Origin: Marinobacter sp. AC-23
GTDB lineage: Bacteria; Pseudomonadota; Gammaproteobacteria; Pseudomonadales; Oleiphilaceae
NCBI RefSeq assembly: GCF_001858325.1
Contig: NZ_MBPP01000034.1
Location: forward strand, 62,001-126,000
DNA length: 64,000 nt
Direction: 5' to 3'
Shown here: piece by piece, positions 44,189-53,632 of the stretch
Layout of the letters: each line of letters begins with the position of its first letter
How positions within the stretch are numbered: position 1 is the stretch's first letter
The notes under the pieces: generated by a model
Seen by the model: only the letters and a program-made list of their open reading frames with translations
Database searches by the model: none
Told to the model about the DNA's origin: nothing
Program-made: the position numbers and the translations under genes

Positions 44189-45501
44189 ATGAGTGCTCAG
44201 AAATCTCGTACGCACAAGGTGAACCCACCCAGAACCATCGCTGTAACTGGCGGCAAGGGCGGTGTTGGAAAAACATCTGTAGCCTTAACCTGGCACTCAC
44301 GCTGGCCCGACAACAAAAGCGTGTGTTGCTGCTGGATGGCGATACAGATCTTGCTAACGTCAGCATCATGCTGGGCCTTTATCCTGAGCGAACACTAGCC
44401 AATGTAGTTGCTGCTGAATGCCGCCTTGAGGATATTCTTCTGGAAGTGGATTACGGCCTGCATATTTTGCCTGGTGCTTCTGGTGTCCAAGAGTGTATGA
44501 GCATGGAGCCTGAGGAGAGTTTTCGTATCCTGCGCGCTCTTTCAGCACTGGAAAGACGCTATGATTACGTTATAACGGATACCGCCGCGGGCCTTCAGCC
44601 TACAGGCTTACACATGATTGCAGCGGCGGAGCTGGCGTGTGTGGTTGTGACTCCGGATCCTGCCTCACTGACAGACGCTTTTTCCCTGATCAAGGTATTG
44701 AAGCGCCGTGGGTACCGGAGAACACCCAGTGTGCTGATCAACATGGCGCAAGGTGCCAGCCAGGCCCGCTCGGTATTTCAACGTCTTGATTCAGCTGCGC
44801 GGCGACATCTGCAGTGTTCTCTGCATTATATGGGGGGAATATGGCGTGATGAGACCCTGCGTCAGTCGGTATTAAACCAAAGGCCTGTTGCTCTCTTACC
44901 CGTGTCTGATCCGTCCTGCCGGCAGTTCACCACCCTGGCTGACATGCTTAATGTGCGCTTGGCGCAACTGCCTGTTCGCAAAGCTGGCATAGCCGCCTAC
45001 TGGCACTCAGTTTCGAAGCGCCAGCCAGCCCGCGCGCAGAAAGCAGACGCCGCAGTAAGTCCTCGTGAGCGCTGTCTTCAGGCAGTTGGCGAACTGGAAC
45101 TGGTGCTCGGGAGTTCAGATGAGAGCGCCATGCTGCGCTACGTTGCTTTTATGCGCCTGTTTGCGCTGTTGGGGCGCACGCTCGACAACGACACCGTAGA
45201 AATTATACAGACCGGGCTTAGCGCCATCGCTTGGGAAAACCTGAGCCAGGAACAGCGCAAGCACCTGGCAGCGCATCTCAGACATCTAGCTGGCGAAATC
45301 GCACCCACTGATCTATCTCCCGGTGATACCACTGAAGGTATGCAGAATTTGCCGCAGACTGTGCTCCCCGAGCCTTTTTATGACCGCATCAGTTTTGGTG
45401 ATCAGGCAAGCCTGGTTCGAGTCTTGAAAGAACAGCCTTCTGATATTTCTCTGAGCCAGATACTCCGGGCGTTGGCGGATGAGAAAGATAACGACGCTTG
45501 A
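44189..45501 (+). CDS. FlhG/MinD-like ParA-family ATPase with C-terminal extension (frameshifted)
   Basis: The start at 44189 (MSAQKSRTHKV) reads through the deviant Walker motif GGKGGVGKT and then breaks at 44280-44282. Restoring one A gives GKTSVSLNLALTLARQQKR and a 437-residue protein. It continues DGDTDLANVSIMLGL, YDYVITDTAAGL and VVVTPDPASLTDAFSLIKVL, which match FlhG/FleN closely. FlhG is about 270 residues; here a further 165 residues follow with no family I recognise. No flagellar gene is nearby, so a role in positioning or counting something else is possible. Confidence 0.8.
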
Positions 45502-45611
45502 GCGCGTGTGTTGAGGGGGAGTACAAACATGCCGGTTAACCCGTCATTTTATCGGTGGTGTTTGTAGAGTAGCGTTTTGTGCTGACATTGTTGTGCGAGT
45601 TTTGGTGATAA

Positions 45612-45653
45612 CCTTGCACTTTGTCACCGCCCTACCACAAAGATTGTGCAAGG
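45612..45653. promoter_or_regulatory. Long inverted repeat just upstream of the fatty acyl-CoA reductase
   Basis: CCTTGCAC (45612-45619) plus TTTGT (45620-45624) is mirrored by ACAAA (45637-45641), a GATT insert, and GTGCAAGG (45646-45653). The outer eight-base arms are perfect. It ends about 25 bases before the Shine-Dalgarno and 40 before the ATG, so it could be a repressor site or an mRNA hairpin. Confidence 0.5.
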
Positions 45654-45692
45654 ATCGGTTACTGCTGGCATCCAAGAAAAGGAGTTTTCACC

Positions 45693-47240
45693 ATGGCAAA
45701 GCAAACAGAGGGGGCTGGAGTGTCTTCATCAAAGGTACTTGAGCAGCTTCGAGGCAAGCACGTTCTGGTTACGGGCACCACGGGGTTTCTTGGAAAAGTT
45801 GTTCTGGAAAAACTGATTCGTGCAGTACCGGACATCGGCGGTATACACCTGCTAATACGGGGCAATAAACGACACTCAGATGCCCGTGGCCGCTTTCTCA
45901 ATGAAATTGCCACCTCGTCAGTGTTTGATCGGTTGCGCCAAGAGAACGGCGAGGCGTTTGAGACTTTTCTGGAGGAGCGACTGCATTGTGTCACCGGAGA
46001 GGTAACACAACCTGATTTTGGCTTGCAGCCTGACGCATTTCGAAAACTTGCAGGCGACATCGACGCCGTTATTAATTCCGCCGCCAGCGTTAATTTTCGT
46101 GAAGAGCTTGATAAAGCCTTATCCATCAATACCCAGTGTCTGCAAAATATTGCCAGGCTTGCTCACCAAAACCCAACTCTCGTGGTTGTTCAGGTTTCAA
46201 CCTGTTATGTAAACGGAATGAATTCTGGTCAGATTACAGAATCGGTAATCAAGCCTGCTGGTGAAGATATCCCCCGCAGCCCCTCCGGGTTTTACGAAAT
46301 TGAAGAGCTGATTCGAGTGCTTAACGACATCATTGCAGATGTGCGCTCACGCTATTCCGGTAAAATATTGCAACGCAAGCTTGTGGATCTGGGTATCCGT
46401 GAGGCAAACCGTTACGGCTGGAGTGATACCTACACTTTTACTAAATGGCTGGGTGAGCAGTTGCTAATGAAGGCTCTGGAGGGGCGAGCGCTCACCATTT
46501 TGCGCCCGTCTATTATTGAAAGCGCTTTGGAAGAGCCCGCGCCTGGCTGGATTGAAGGCGTGAAAGTGGCGGATGCGATTATTCTTGCTTACGCGAGGGA
46601 AAAAGTAACCTTATTCCCCGGCAAGCGTTCCGGTATTATTGATGTCATTCCTGTCGACCTGGTTGCGAACTCCATTATTCTCGCGGCTGCTGAGGCACTG
46701 GGTGAACCCCCACGGCCTCGGATTTACCAGTGCTGCAGCGGCAGCTCGAATCCGGTGTCACTGGGTGATTTCATTGATCACCTGATGGCAGAGGCCAAAA
46801 CCAATTATGCCGCCTACGAGAACCTGTTTTATCGCCGGCCAGTCAAACCCTTTATTGCAGTGAACCGCTCTTTGTTTGATGCCTTGGTGAGTGGTGCCCG
46901 CATTCCGCTCAGTCTGACTCGCAGCATGATGCGCCTGGTGGGTATGTTGGGGCAGGGTGGCGAGCTCAAGATATTGCAAAACCTTGATACCACGCGTTCA
47001 CTCGCAACCGTTTTTGGCTTTTACACAGCACCGGATTACATTTTCCGCAATGACGACCTGCTGGCCCTGGCTTCGCGCATGGGAGAGGTCGACAAAGCTC
47101 TGTTTCCAGTGGACGCCCGCCAGATTGACTGGGCGGTGTATCTGCGCAAGATTCATCTTGCCGGCCTCAACCGCTACGCGCTCAAAGCAAGGAAAGCGCA
47201 GCGCCCTCGCACCTCTCGGATTCGCAAGCAAGCGGCGTGA
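45693..47240 (+). CDS. Fatty acyl-CoA reductase (alcohol-forming, wax-ester pathway)
   Basis: 515 residues from the ATG at 45693, with AAGGAG nine bases upstream. The NADPH-binding GTTGFLGK and the active-site YTFTK (in YGWSDTYTFTKWLGEQ) mark the FAR family, which reduces acyl-CoA or acyl-ACP to fatty alcohol. From recall, the whole protein closely resembles the Marinobacter enzyme of about 513 residues, including ILRPSIIESALEEPAPGWIE and FGFYTAPDYIFRND. Fatty alcohol is esterified to wax by a WS/DGAT enzyme not in this window. acs follows on the same strand. Confidence 0.93.
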   Translation: MAKQTEGAGVSSSKVLEQLRGKHVLVTGTTGFLGKVVLEKLIRAVPDIGGIHLLIRGNKRHSDARGRFLNEIATSSVFDRLRQENGEAFETFLEERLHCVTGEVTQPDFGLQPDAFRKLAGDIDAVINSAASVNFREELDKALSINTQCLQNIARLAHQNPTLVVVQVSTCYVNGMNSGQITESVIKPAGEDIPRSPSGFYEIEELIRVLNDIIADVRSRYSGKILQRKLVDLGIREANRYGWSDTYTFTKWLGEQLLMKALEGRALTILRPSIIESALEEPAPGWIEGVKVADAIILAYAREKVTLFPGKRSGIIDVIPVDLVANSIILAAAEALGEPPRPRIYQCCSGSSNPVSLGDFIDHLMAEAKTNYAAYENLFYRRPVKPFIAVNRSLFDALVSGARIPLSLTRSMMRLVGMLGQGGELKILQNLDTTRSLATVFGFYTAPDYIFRNDDLLALASRMGEVDKALFPVDARQIDWAVYLRKIHLAGLNRYALKARKAQRPRTSRIRKQAA

Positions 47241-47247
47241 TCATACC

Positions 47248-47272
47248 GGGCCCCGTTTGTCGGGGCTGGTTT
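47248..47272 (+). terminator. Hairpin after the fatty acyl-CoA reductase
   Basis: GCCCCG (47250-47255), a five-base loop, and CGGGGC (47261-47266), followed by TGGTTT. It is a GC-rich stem with only a short T stretch, so a moderate terminator. The remaining 240 bases before acs should hold the acs promoter; I see no clear one. Confidence 0.5.
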
Positions 47273-47519
47273 ACCTCTCGCGCAGAGCGAACTATGCTTT
47301 TTGTTGAAGCCCAAGCTCCTGGCAAATTGCCGTTGATTTTTTGTAGGTTATTGACCTTCTTACGCTAAAAGTTCAGGCGCATTAGGACGTTAGTCTAATT
47401 CATTGTGTGGTGGCACACATGTTGAACTACAGCTATGTGCCTGCAGGGCCTGCATGCCCTATCGCTCTGAATTAGCAAAAACCGATAATGACAACAAACT
47501 CTGATCAAAGGGGAGCACT

Positions 47520-49468
47520 ATGACTGATAAACACCTTTATCCGGTAAGCCCAGGCGTGGCCAAACGGGCCTTGCTGAACCGAGAACAGTATGACGAAATG
47601 TACCGTCGATCAGTCGAAGATCCAGGCGCCTTCTGGGGCGAGCATGGTAAGCGCCTTGAGTGGATTAAGCCTTACTCGAAGGTTAAAAATACCACGTTCG
47701 ATTACAGTAATGTTTCCATTAAATGGTTTGAAGATGGGCAGCTAAATGCGTCTGCCAACTGCCTTGATCGTCACCTGGAAACTCGAGGCGACCAGGCGGC
47801 TATTATTTTTGAAGGCGATGACCCCTCTGATTCCCGTCATGTTTCCTATCGGGAACTGCATACGGAAACCAGTAAGTTTGCCAACGTTCTTAAAGGCTTA
47901 GGCGTTAAGAAAGGGGACGTTGTCACCATCTATATGCCAATGATCGTCGAAACCGCGGTGGCGATGTTGGCCTGTGCGCGTATTGGTGCGATCCACTCTG
48001 TTGTATTTGGCGGCTTCTCACCAGAAGCGCTGGGTGCTCGAGTTGCCAATGGCAAATCACGCTTCGTTATTACCTCTGATGAGGGCTTACGCGGTGGCCG
48101 TGCGGTTCCACTGAAAAAGAATGTGAATGCGGCGCTTAAGAACGAAAGCGGTACGAACGTCGAGAAAGTGATCGTTGTCAGCCGTACGGGGAATAAAGAC
48201 GTGCCCTGGGTTGACGGGCGCGATGAGCGCTATGAAGACCTGATGGCAACGGCCTCTGCCGATTGCCCGCCAGAGCCAATGAATGCAGAAGATCCCTTGT
48301 TTATGCTTTATACCTCAGGCTCGACAGGAGCGCCTAAAGGGGTTCTGCACACAACCGGCGGGTACATGGTTTTCGCCTCCATGACTCACGAGTATGTGTT
48401 CGATTACCACGATGGCGACATTTATTGGTGTACGGCAGACTTCGGCTGGGTAACGGGTCACAGCTACATCTTATATGGCCCTTTGTGTAACGGGGCTACC
48501 TCTGTGTTGTTTGAAGGTGTGCCGAATTATCCCGACAGCTCCCGCATGGGCCAGATTGTCGACAAGCACCAGGTGAATATCCTTTACACGGCGCCTACCG
48601 CTATCCGGGCACTGATGGCCGAGGGCGAAGCTTGCATGCAAGGAACAACCCGTAAGAGCCTAAAACTGCTGGGCTCGGTGGGTGAGCCCATAAACCCGGA
48701 AGCCTGGGAGTGGTACTACCGTGTTGTTGGAAACAGTGAATGCCCGATTGTAGATACCTGGTGGCAGACAGAAACCGGTGGTATTTTGATTTCGCCACTA
48801 CCCGGTGCGGTTGACCTGAAGCCGGGTTCTGCAACGGTGCCTTTCTTTGGTGTTAAGCCTGGGTTGGTAGATAGCGAAGGCAATCTGCAGGAAGGCAAAG
48901 CTGACGGAAACCTTGTTATTCTGGACAGCTGGCCTGGGCAGATGCGCACGATCTATGGCGATCACGAGCGCTTTATTCAGACCTATTTCAGCGCCTACAA
49001 GGGTATGTATTTTACTGGCGACGGTGCTCGCCGTGACGAAGACGGTGATTACTGGATTACAGGGCGGGTTGATGACGTGCTCAATATATCTGGGCACCGC
49101 CTGGGTACGGCTGAAGTTGAAAGCGCATTGGTGCTCATGACAAGGTGGCCGAAGCCGCCGTTGTTGGCTTCCCCCATGACATTAAAGGCCAGGGACTGTA
49201 CGTCTATGTGACTTTGATGCAAGGCGAAGAGCCTTCTGATGAGCTAAAGAAAGAGCTGGTACAGTGGGTTCGTAAAGAAATCGGCCCAATTGCCTCTCCG
49301 GATGTTATCCAGTGGGCGCCTGGCCTGCCCAAGACACGATCAGGCAAGATTATGCGCCGGATTTTGCGTAAGATTGCTGCCAATGAGCACGACCAGTTGG
49401 GAGACACCTCTACGCTAGCAGATCCTAGTGTAGTAGATGAGCTCATTGACAGTCGTGAGTTTAAATAA
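47520..49468 (+). CDS. acs: Acetate-CoA ligase (acetyl-CoA synthetase, frameshifted)
   Basis: It activates acetate via acetyl-AMP. The AMP-binding [11 protein letters not shown] and [15 protein letters not shown] are intact, as is the C-terminal [13 protein letters not shown] with the regulatory lysine. The frame shifts near 49133; restoring one G gives [17 protein letters not shown] and reading continues to 49468. The repaired length is 649 residues, as in other Acs proteins. A LuxR-type regulator of the acs-control kind follows at once. Confidence 0.95.
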
Positions 49469-49508
49469 GGCCTGGAAGCCGGCCGCAAACCTGTGAGGAC
49501 TTGGCTTA

Positions 49509-50174
49509 ATGACACAAACAATTATCGTCGCTGATGATCATCCGCTGTTTCGGGCCGCCCTGAAACAGGCGGTCAATCAAGCGGTACCTGATGCACAAAC
49601 CGTAGAAGTTGATAGCATCAAGGCACTCCAAGCGTCGGTAGATTCGCACCCGGATGCAGATCTGGTTTTGCTCGATCTCAATATGCCGGGTGCCCACGGT
49701 TTCTCCGGGCTGGTTTTCATGCGTGGGCAGTACCCCGGGTTGCCAGTGGTGGTTGTGTCAGGCTCTGAAGAACTGCAGGTAATGCGGCGCTCGATTGATT
49801 ATGGGGCGTCTGGCTTTATTCCAAAGTCGGCGCCACTGCCTACCATTACTGAAGCAATTTGCAGGATTCTTGAAGGCGATGTCTGGCTGCCTGAGGGTGT
49901 TGCAGACAAGCTTGAGCGAATGCATTCAGATACCACCGACTTCTCTGAGAAGTTGGCATCACTCACGCCACAGCAGTTCCGAGTGTTGGGTATGCTGGCA
50001 GAAGGGCTTCTTAACAAGCAGATTGCTTACGATCTGGATGTGTCCGAAGCCACCATCAAGGCACACATTACAGCGGTGTTTCGTAAGCTTGGCGTTCGTA
50101 ACCGAACCCAAGCGGTCATTGCCATACAGCAGATGGAAATTGATCCTTCGAAGCAGTCCTTGTCTGGAAGTTGA
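49509..50174 (+). CDS. LuxR-family response regulator (CrbR/ErdR-like)
   Basis: 221 residues. REC domain (ADDHPLFRAAL, phospho-Asp in VLLDLNMPG, about residue 58) and a C-terminal LuxR helix-turn-helix (LTPQQFRVLGMLAEGLLNKQ, IAYDLDVSEATIKAHITAVF). Its place next to acs fits CrbR/ErdR, which activates acs and ethanol/acetate genes in Vibrio and Pseudomonas with the kinase CrbS. No kinase is next to it here. Confidence 0.85.
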   Translation: MTQTIIVADDHPLFRAALKQAVNQAVPDAQTVEVDSIKALQASVDSHPDADLVLLDLNMPGAHGFSGLVFMRGQYPGLPVVVVSGSEELQVMRRSIDYGASGFIPKSAPLPTITEAICRILEGDVWLPEGVADKLERMHSDTTDFSEKLASLTPQQFRVLGMLAEGLLNKQIAYDLDVSEATIKAHITAVFRKLGVRNRTQAVIAIQQMEIDPSKQSLSGS

Positions 50175-50194
50175 AAATCAGATTTTCGGACGAC

Positions 50195-50224
50195 AAAAAC
50201 GGGAACCTGTGAGTTCCCGTTTTT
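50195..50224. terminator. Bidirectional terminator between the LuxR regulator and the dehydrogenase
   Basis: AAAAACGGGAAC (50195-50206) pairs with GTTCCCGTTTTT, with A and T tracts on both sides, so it can work for both convergent genes. Confidence 0.88.
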
Positions 50225-50233
50225 GTTGGACTG

Positions 50234-51217
50234 TTAACTGCTTCCAGCGTACCCAAGCTCCTTGTTGACTGGGTTAAACAACTCTTCGCCGCTATGCCAG
50301 CGGTCAAAGTTTTCAAGAAACTGATCAGTGAGCGCGCGTTTCCATCCGATAAAATCGCCGGCCATGTGTGCGGTCATGATGACGTTTTCCATGTCCCAAA
50401 GCGGGTGGTCTTCCGGTAGCGGCTCTTCCTCAAACACATCTAGCCCAGCGCCAGCAATTTCGCCTGCCTTCAGGGCAGCAATCAGATCATTGGTTTTAAC
50501 AACCGGGCCGCGACCAATATTGATCAGGCGGGCGGTGCTTTTCATGGCTTTGAATGCCTTCTCGTCAAACAACCCTTCGGTTTGTGGCGTCAATGGCGCG
50601 GCAATAACGACATAGTCGGCATGGCCCAGCTGGTCATACAGTTCGTTGTTCCCATGAACGGCGACAAAATCGGGGTCGTCGGTGCGAGCGGTTCTGGCGA
50701 TGCCGTGGGGCTGCATGCCGGCCGCAGCTACCAACCGGCCAATCTGTCGACCAATGGACCCTGCGCCCACCACCAGAACCCGTTTGCCTTCGGCCCTTTC
50801 TGTATCCCGGTGTTTCCACTGGTGCTTCATTTGCAAGCGGATAGACCCCGGAAAATCCTTGGCAAACATCAAAATGGTGCACAGCACGTATTCAGCGATG
50901 GTTCGGTCGAATATCCCTCTGGCGTTGGTGACCACAACATCACCTTCTGTAAGAGCGGGGAACATGAGTGCGTCTACCCCCGCACTGGTGGCGTGTATCC
51001 ATTTCAGCTTGTCCGCACAGCCCCAGGCCGCCTCAAGCGCCTCGGTACGAAAATCCGTCACCATCATCACATCCGTCCCCGGCAAAGTGCTGCGCAGGGT
51101 TGCCTCGTCACTGGCAAAGCGCACTTCGGCGCGCGCCCTTAGCGATTCCATCCCCGGTGGTTCCTGCTCTCCGGGTGCAGTGAGAACGGTTACAACAGGC
51201 TTGCTGTGCTGAGACAT
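50234..51217 (-). CDS. D-2-hydroxyacid dehydrogenase family protein
   Basis: 327 residues. Rossmann GAGSIG (about 150-155), the arginine in NIGRGPVV, the glutamate in FEEEPLPEDHPLW and the histidine in TAHMAG form the Arg-Glu-His set of NAD(P)-dependent 2-hydroxyacid dehydrogenases. The substrate is not evident: glyoxylate/hydroxypyruvate reductase-type activity is the common annotation for such sequences. It is divergent from the aminotransferase, across a 265-base gap. Confidence 0.88.
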   Translation of the reverse strand: MSQHSKPVVTVLTAPGEQEPPGMESLRARAEVRFASDEATLRSTLPGTDVMMVTDFRTEALEAAWGCADKLKWIHATSAGVDALMFPALTEGDVVVTNARGIFDRTIAEYVLCTILMFAKDFPGSIRLQMKHQWKHRDTERAEGKRVLVVGAGSIGRQIGRLVAAAGMQPHGIARTARTDDPDFVAVHGNNELYDQLGHADYVVIAAPLTPQTEGLFDEKAFKAMKSTARLINIGRGPVVKTNDLIAALKAGEIAGAGLDVFEEEPLPEDHPLWDMENVIMTAHMAGDFIGWKRALTDQFLENFDRWHSGEELFNPVNKELGYAGSS

Positions 51218-51366
51218 TGAACCTCCGCCTGATCAAATGGCTGGTTATGGTGAGTGGTTTTTGTGGGCCGTTCATGTCCGCTGAAAGACCCTGAGGAGAG
51301 TCTGGTAGGCAGATGCCATCCGGTCAACCCAGACTCGATTTTAGGGTTTTAATAGCTGTTTTTTTG

Positions 51367-51386
51367 GGTGGGTACTTGTACCTACC
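51367..51386. promoter_or_regulatory. 20-base near-perfect palindrome upstream of the aminotransferase
   Basis: GGTGGGTAC (51367-51375), two T, then GTACCTACC (51378-51386). Eight of nine arm positions match. It lies about 97 bases upstream of the aminotransferase start, a typical operator distance. Confidence 0.4.
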
Positions 51387-51482
51387 TTATGTTTGTTGGC
51401 TTTACCTTGTGTGCCTAGATTTTACTGGCTAACCTGCAATGGGGTTAGTTTTGCCCCACCGTTCCCGTTGCAGGAGATTGTT

Positions 51483-52709
51483 ATGGCGAATGCTGCCAAC
51501 AGAGACACCGGCCAGGATAAACCGCGGAAGGTGAAGTACCGGAAAACCAAGGCCAGTTGGAACCCAGCCATGCAGGCCGTTCCGGTGCCGGGTATTCGGC
51601 GTATGGTTAACATGGCAGCTACCATGAAGGATGTTATTCATCTTTCGATCGGCCAGCCGGATCTGCCAACACCCAAGCATATTATCGATGCTTATGTTGA
51701 CGCTCTCCACGCAGGGCAGACTGGCTATACTATGGATGCCGGGCTTCCTGAGTTGCTGGTAGCGCTGCGGGATTACTACAGTAAGCGGTACAATCGCAAG
51801 CTCACCAGAGATAATATTCTGGTCACCAGCGGCGCGACAGAGGCCATGTACCTGGCCATCTCGGCTACAGCGGCGCCTGGCCGGCAGTTCATTGTAACGG
51901 ATCCCTCTTTCCTGCTATATGCGCCGTTGATCCGCATGAACGGAGGTGAGGTTAAATTTGTGCCGACCCGGGCGGATAACGACCATCAGCTTGATCCTGA
52001 TGAAGTCATCCGGGCTATGGGGTCGCGAACCTTTGCCTTGATACTTAATAATCCGAATAACCCGACCGGAGCGGTTTATCCTCGCAGCACTGTGGAAACC
52101 ATTCTGGAAGAGTGTGCCTATCGAGGCATACAGGTGTATGCCGATGAGGTGTATGACCATTTGATTTTTGATGACGATGACTTCGCCAGTGTCCTGAACT
52201 GCTCCATGGATCTGGACAACATTATGTGCATCAGTAGCTTCTCGAAAACCTACAGTATGGCGGGGCTGCGTATAGGTTGGGTAATTGCCAGCCAGGCGGC
52301 CATCAAATCCCTTCGTCGCTACCACATGTTTACTACGTCAGTGGCTAATACGCCGTCTCAATTTGCGGGTGTCGCAGCGTTGACCGGGGACCAGCAGTGC
52401 GTAAAAGATATGCTGGGCATTTACAAGGAGCGCCGGGACAAAGTCGTGGAGCTGATTGATCAGACCCCATACATGACTGGGTATAAGCCGGGTGGTGCGT
52501 TCTTTGCATTCCCGGACCTGCCGCCCCATGTAGATGGGTCGGATTTGGCGCTTCGTATGCTCAAAGAGACCGGGGTATGCTTAGTGCCAGGCGACGCGTT
52601 CGGTGAACACTGCACCAACGCCGTTCGTATCAGCTTCTCGACCACCTGTGAGAACCTTGAAGCTGCGTTTGATCGCATCATCCCATGGATGGCGAAACAA
52701 TCGTTCTGA
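51483..52709 (+). CDS. Class I/II pyridoxal-phosphate aminotransferase
   Basis: 408 residues from the ATG at 51483, with CAGGAG upstream; an in-frame start at 51393 would add 30 unrelated residues. The PLP lysine is in SSFSKTYSMAGLRIGW (about residue 260), with NNPNNPTG and YADEVYDHL in the fold-type I core. It resembles the aspartate/aromatic aminotransferase group; the amino donor is not certain. It is followed by a small zinc-type protein. Confidence 0.9.
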   Translation: MANAANRDTGQDKPRKVKYRKTKASWNPAMQAVPVPGIRRMVNMAATMKDVIHLSIGQPDLPTPKHIIDAYVDALHAGQTGYTMDAGLPELLVALRDYYSKRYNRKLTRDNILVTSGATEAMYLAISATAAPGRQFIVTDPSFLLYAPLIRMNGGEVKFVPTRADNDHQLDPDEVIRAMGSRTFALILNNPNNPTGAVYPRSTVETILEECAYRGIQVYADEVYDHLIFDDDDFASVLNCSMDLDNIMCISSFSKTYSMAGLRIGWVIASQAAIKSLRRYHMFTTSVANTPSQFAGVAALTGDQQCVKDMLGIYKERRDKVVELIDQTPYMTGYKPGGAFFAFPDLPPHVDGSDLALRMLKETGVCLVPGDAFGEHCTNAVRISFSTTCENLEAAFDRIIPWMAKQSF

Positions 52710-52718
52710 GGAGGGGCT

Positions 52719-52910
52719 ATGTCGGCTCTGGATTCTGTGCTTATCCAGTGCCCGTACTGCTGGGAGGCGCTGGATATCAGCGTCGACCCTTCGGTAGCGG
52801 AGCAGGAGTATGTTGAAGATTGCCAGGTATGCTGTCAGCCCATTCTATTGCGGGTTGTTTTCGATGATAATCTTACCCCTCACGTAGAGGCCCGGGCCGA
52901 AAACGAGTAA
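52719..52910 (+). CDS. CPXCG-type cysteine-rich protein
   Basis: 63 residues with CPYC (residues 11-14) and CQVCC (about 35-39), a four-cysteine pattern that probably binds zinc, and an acidic C-terminus. This small family is widespread in Gammaproteobacteria and has no assigned role. GAGGAG stands nine bases upstream of the ATG. Ten bases follow the aminotransferase stop, so they are co-transcribed. Confidence 0.85.
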   Translation: MSALDSVLIQCPYCWEALDISVDPSVAEQEYVEDCQVCCQPILLRVVFDDNLTPHVEARAENE

Positions 52911-53003
52911 GCGGCCCGGATTCTCACCAATTATTAACCCGCCGGTCTTGTTCCGTCTGCTGTGCTGCCGCAGGATGGGTGCTTAATCCATGGAGAGTAA
53001 ACG

Positions 53004-53573
53004 ATGAATAAACTACACCTTGGTAGCCTTTGGGGCATGGTGTTATTGGCGCTTGCTTTGACCAGTGGTTGCGCCAGCTTTTCTCCTTATTCTATTTCTG
53101 AAGGGCAGCTGGAAAGCCACTTGCAGGATGCGGTTCGCGATTACGACCGCACACAGCTGAAGAGTGGGTCACCACTCAGCCTCCGTCTCGATGACGCAGA
53201 TATTTCCCTTGGGCCGGACGGCCGTGATGTTGCAGTGATCGATCTGAAGGGCCAGGTGGCACTTAACGTACTGATGGCAAAACTGCCGGTTGATATTGCG
53301 TTAAAAGTTGAAGGGGCTCCGGTTTACGACAGCAAGGAAAAAGCTATCTTTATTCGCCGGGTAAAGTTGTTGGAAAGTAGCGTCGATTCCAGCTTCTTTA
53401 AGGGCGATCTTGGGCCGATTACGAACCAGGTGATGGGGGTTGTGGCCCAGATGCTGGAAACCATACCCGTTTATCGCCTGGATGAAGCAGATCCGGCCCA
53501 GCGCTTGTTTGGCATAATACCGGCCGATATTCGGGTGGCCCCTGGCCGCATTGAATTTGTAATGGCTGATTGA
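53004..53573 (+). CDS. DUF1439 lipoprotein
   Basis: 189 residues with a signal peptide and lipobox LTSGC (Cys at about 23), followed by a domain like YceB of E. coli (DUF1439), with IDLKGQVALNVLMAKLPVDI in the middle. Outer-membrane or periplasmic lipoprotein of unknown function; the fold resembles lipid-binding proteins. AGAGTAAACG precedes the ATG. Confidence 0.85.
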   Translation: MNKLHLGSLWGMVLLALALTSGCASFSPYSISEGQLESHLQDAVRDYDRTQLKSGSPLSLRLDDADISLGPDGRDVAVIDLKGQVALNVLMAKLPVDIALKVEGAPVYDSKEKAIFIRRVKLLESSVDSSFFKGDLGPITNQVMGVVAQMLETIPVYRLDEADPAQRLFGIIPADIRVAPGRIEFVMAD

Positions 53574-53591
53574 TAAGCCCGTGTGAACAAG

Positions 53592-53620
53592 GCAGAGCCG
53601 GAAAGGCTTTCTGGCTCTGC
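53592..53620. terminator. Hairpin between the DUF1439 gene and the dehydrogenase
   Basis: GCAGAGCCGGAAAG and CTTTCTGGCTCTGC pair over nearly their full length with one G-T wobble. There is no T run, so termination is uncertain, but it sits between two convergent genes. Confidence 0.55.
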
Positions 53621-53632
53621 TGCTCCTGCTTC

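Noticed and set aside
44189-45501. Calling the ATPase fleN
   Set aside because: The protein is about 165 residues longer than FleN and there are no flagellar genes near it, so a gene symbol is not justified.
47387-47430. A TGGCAC that suggested a sigma-54 promoter before acs
   Set aside because: The -12 GC is not at the required ten-base spacing from the GG, so it does not fit the consensus.
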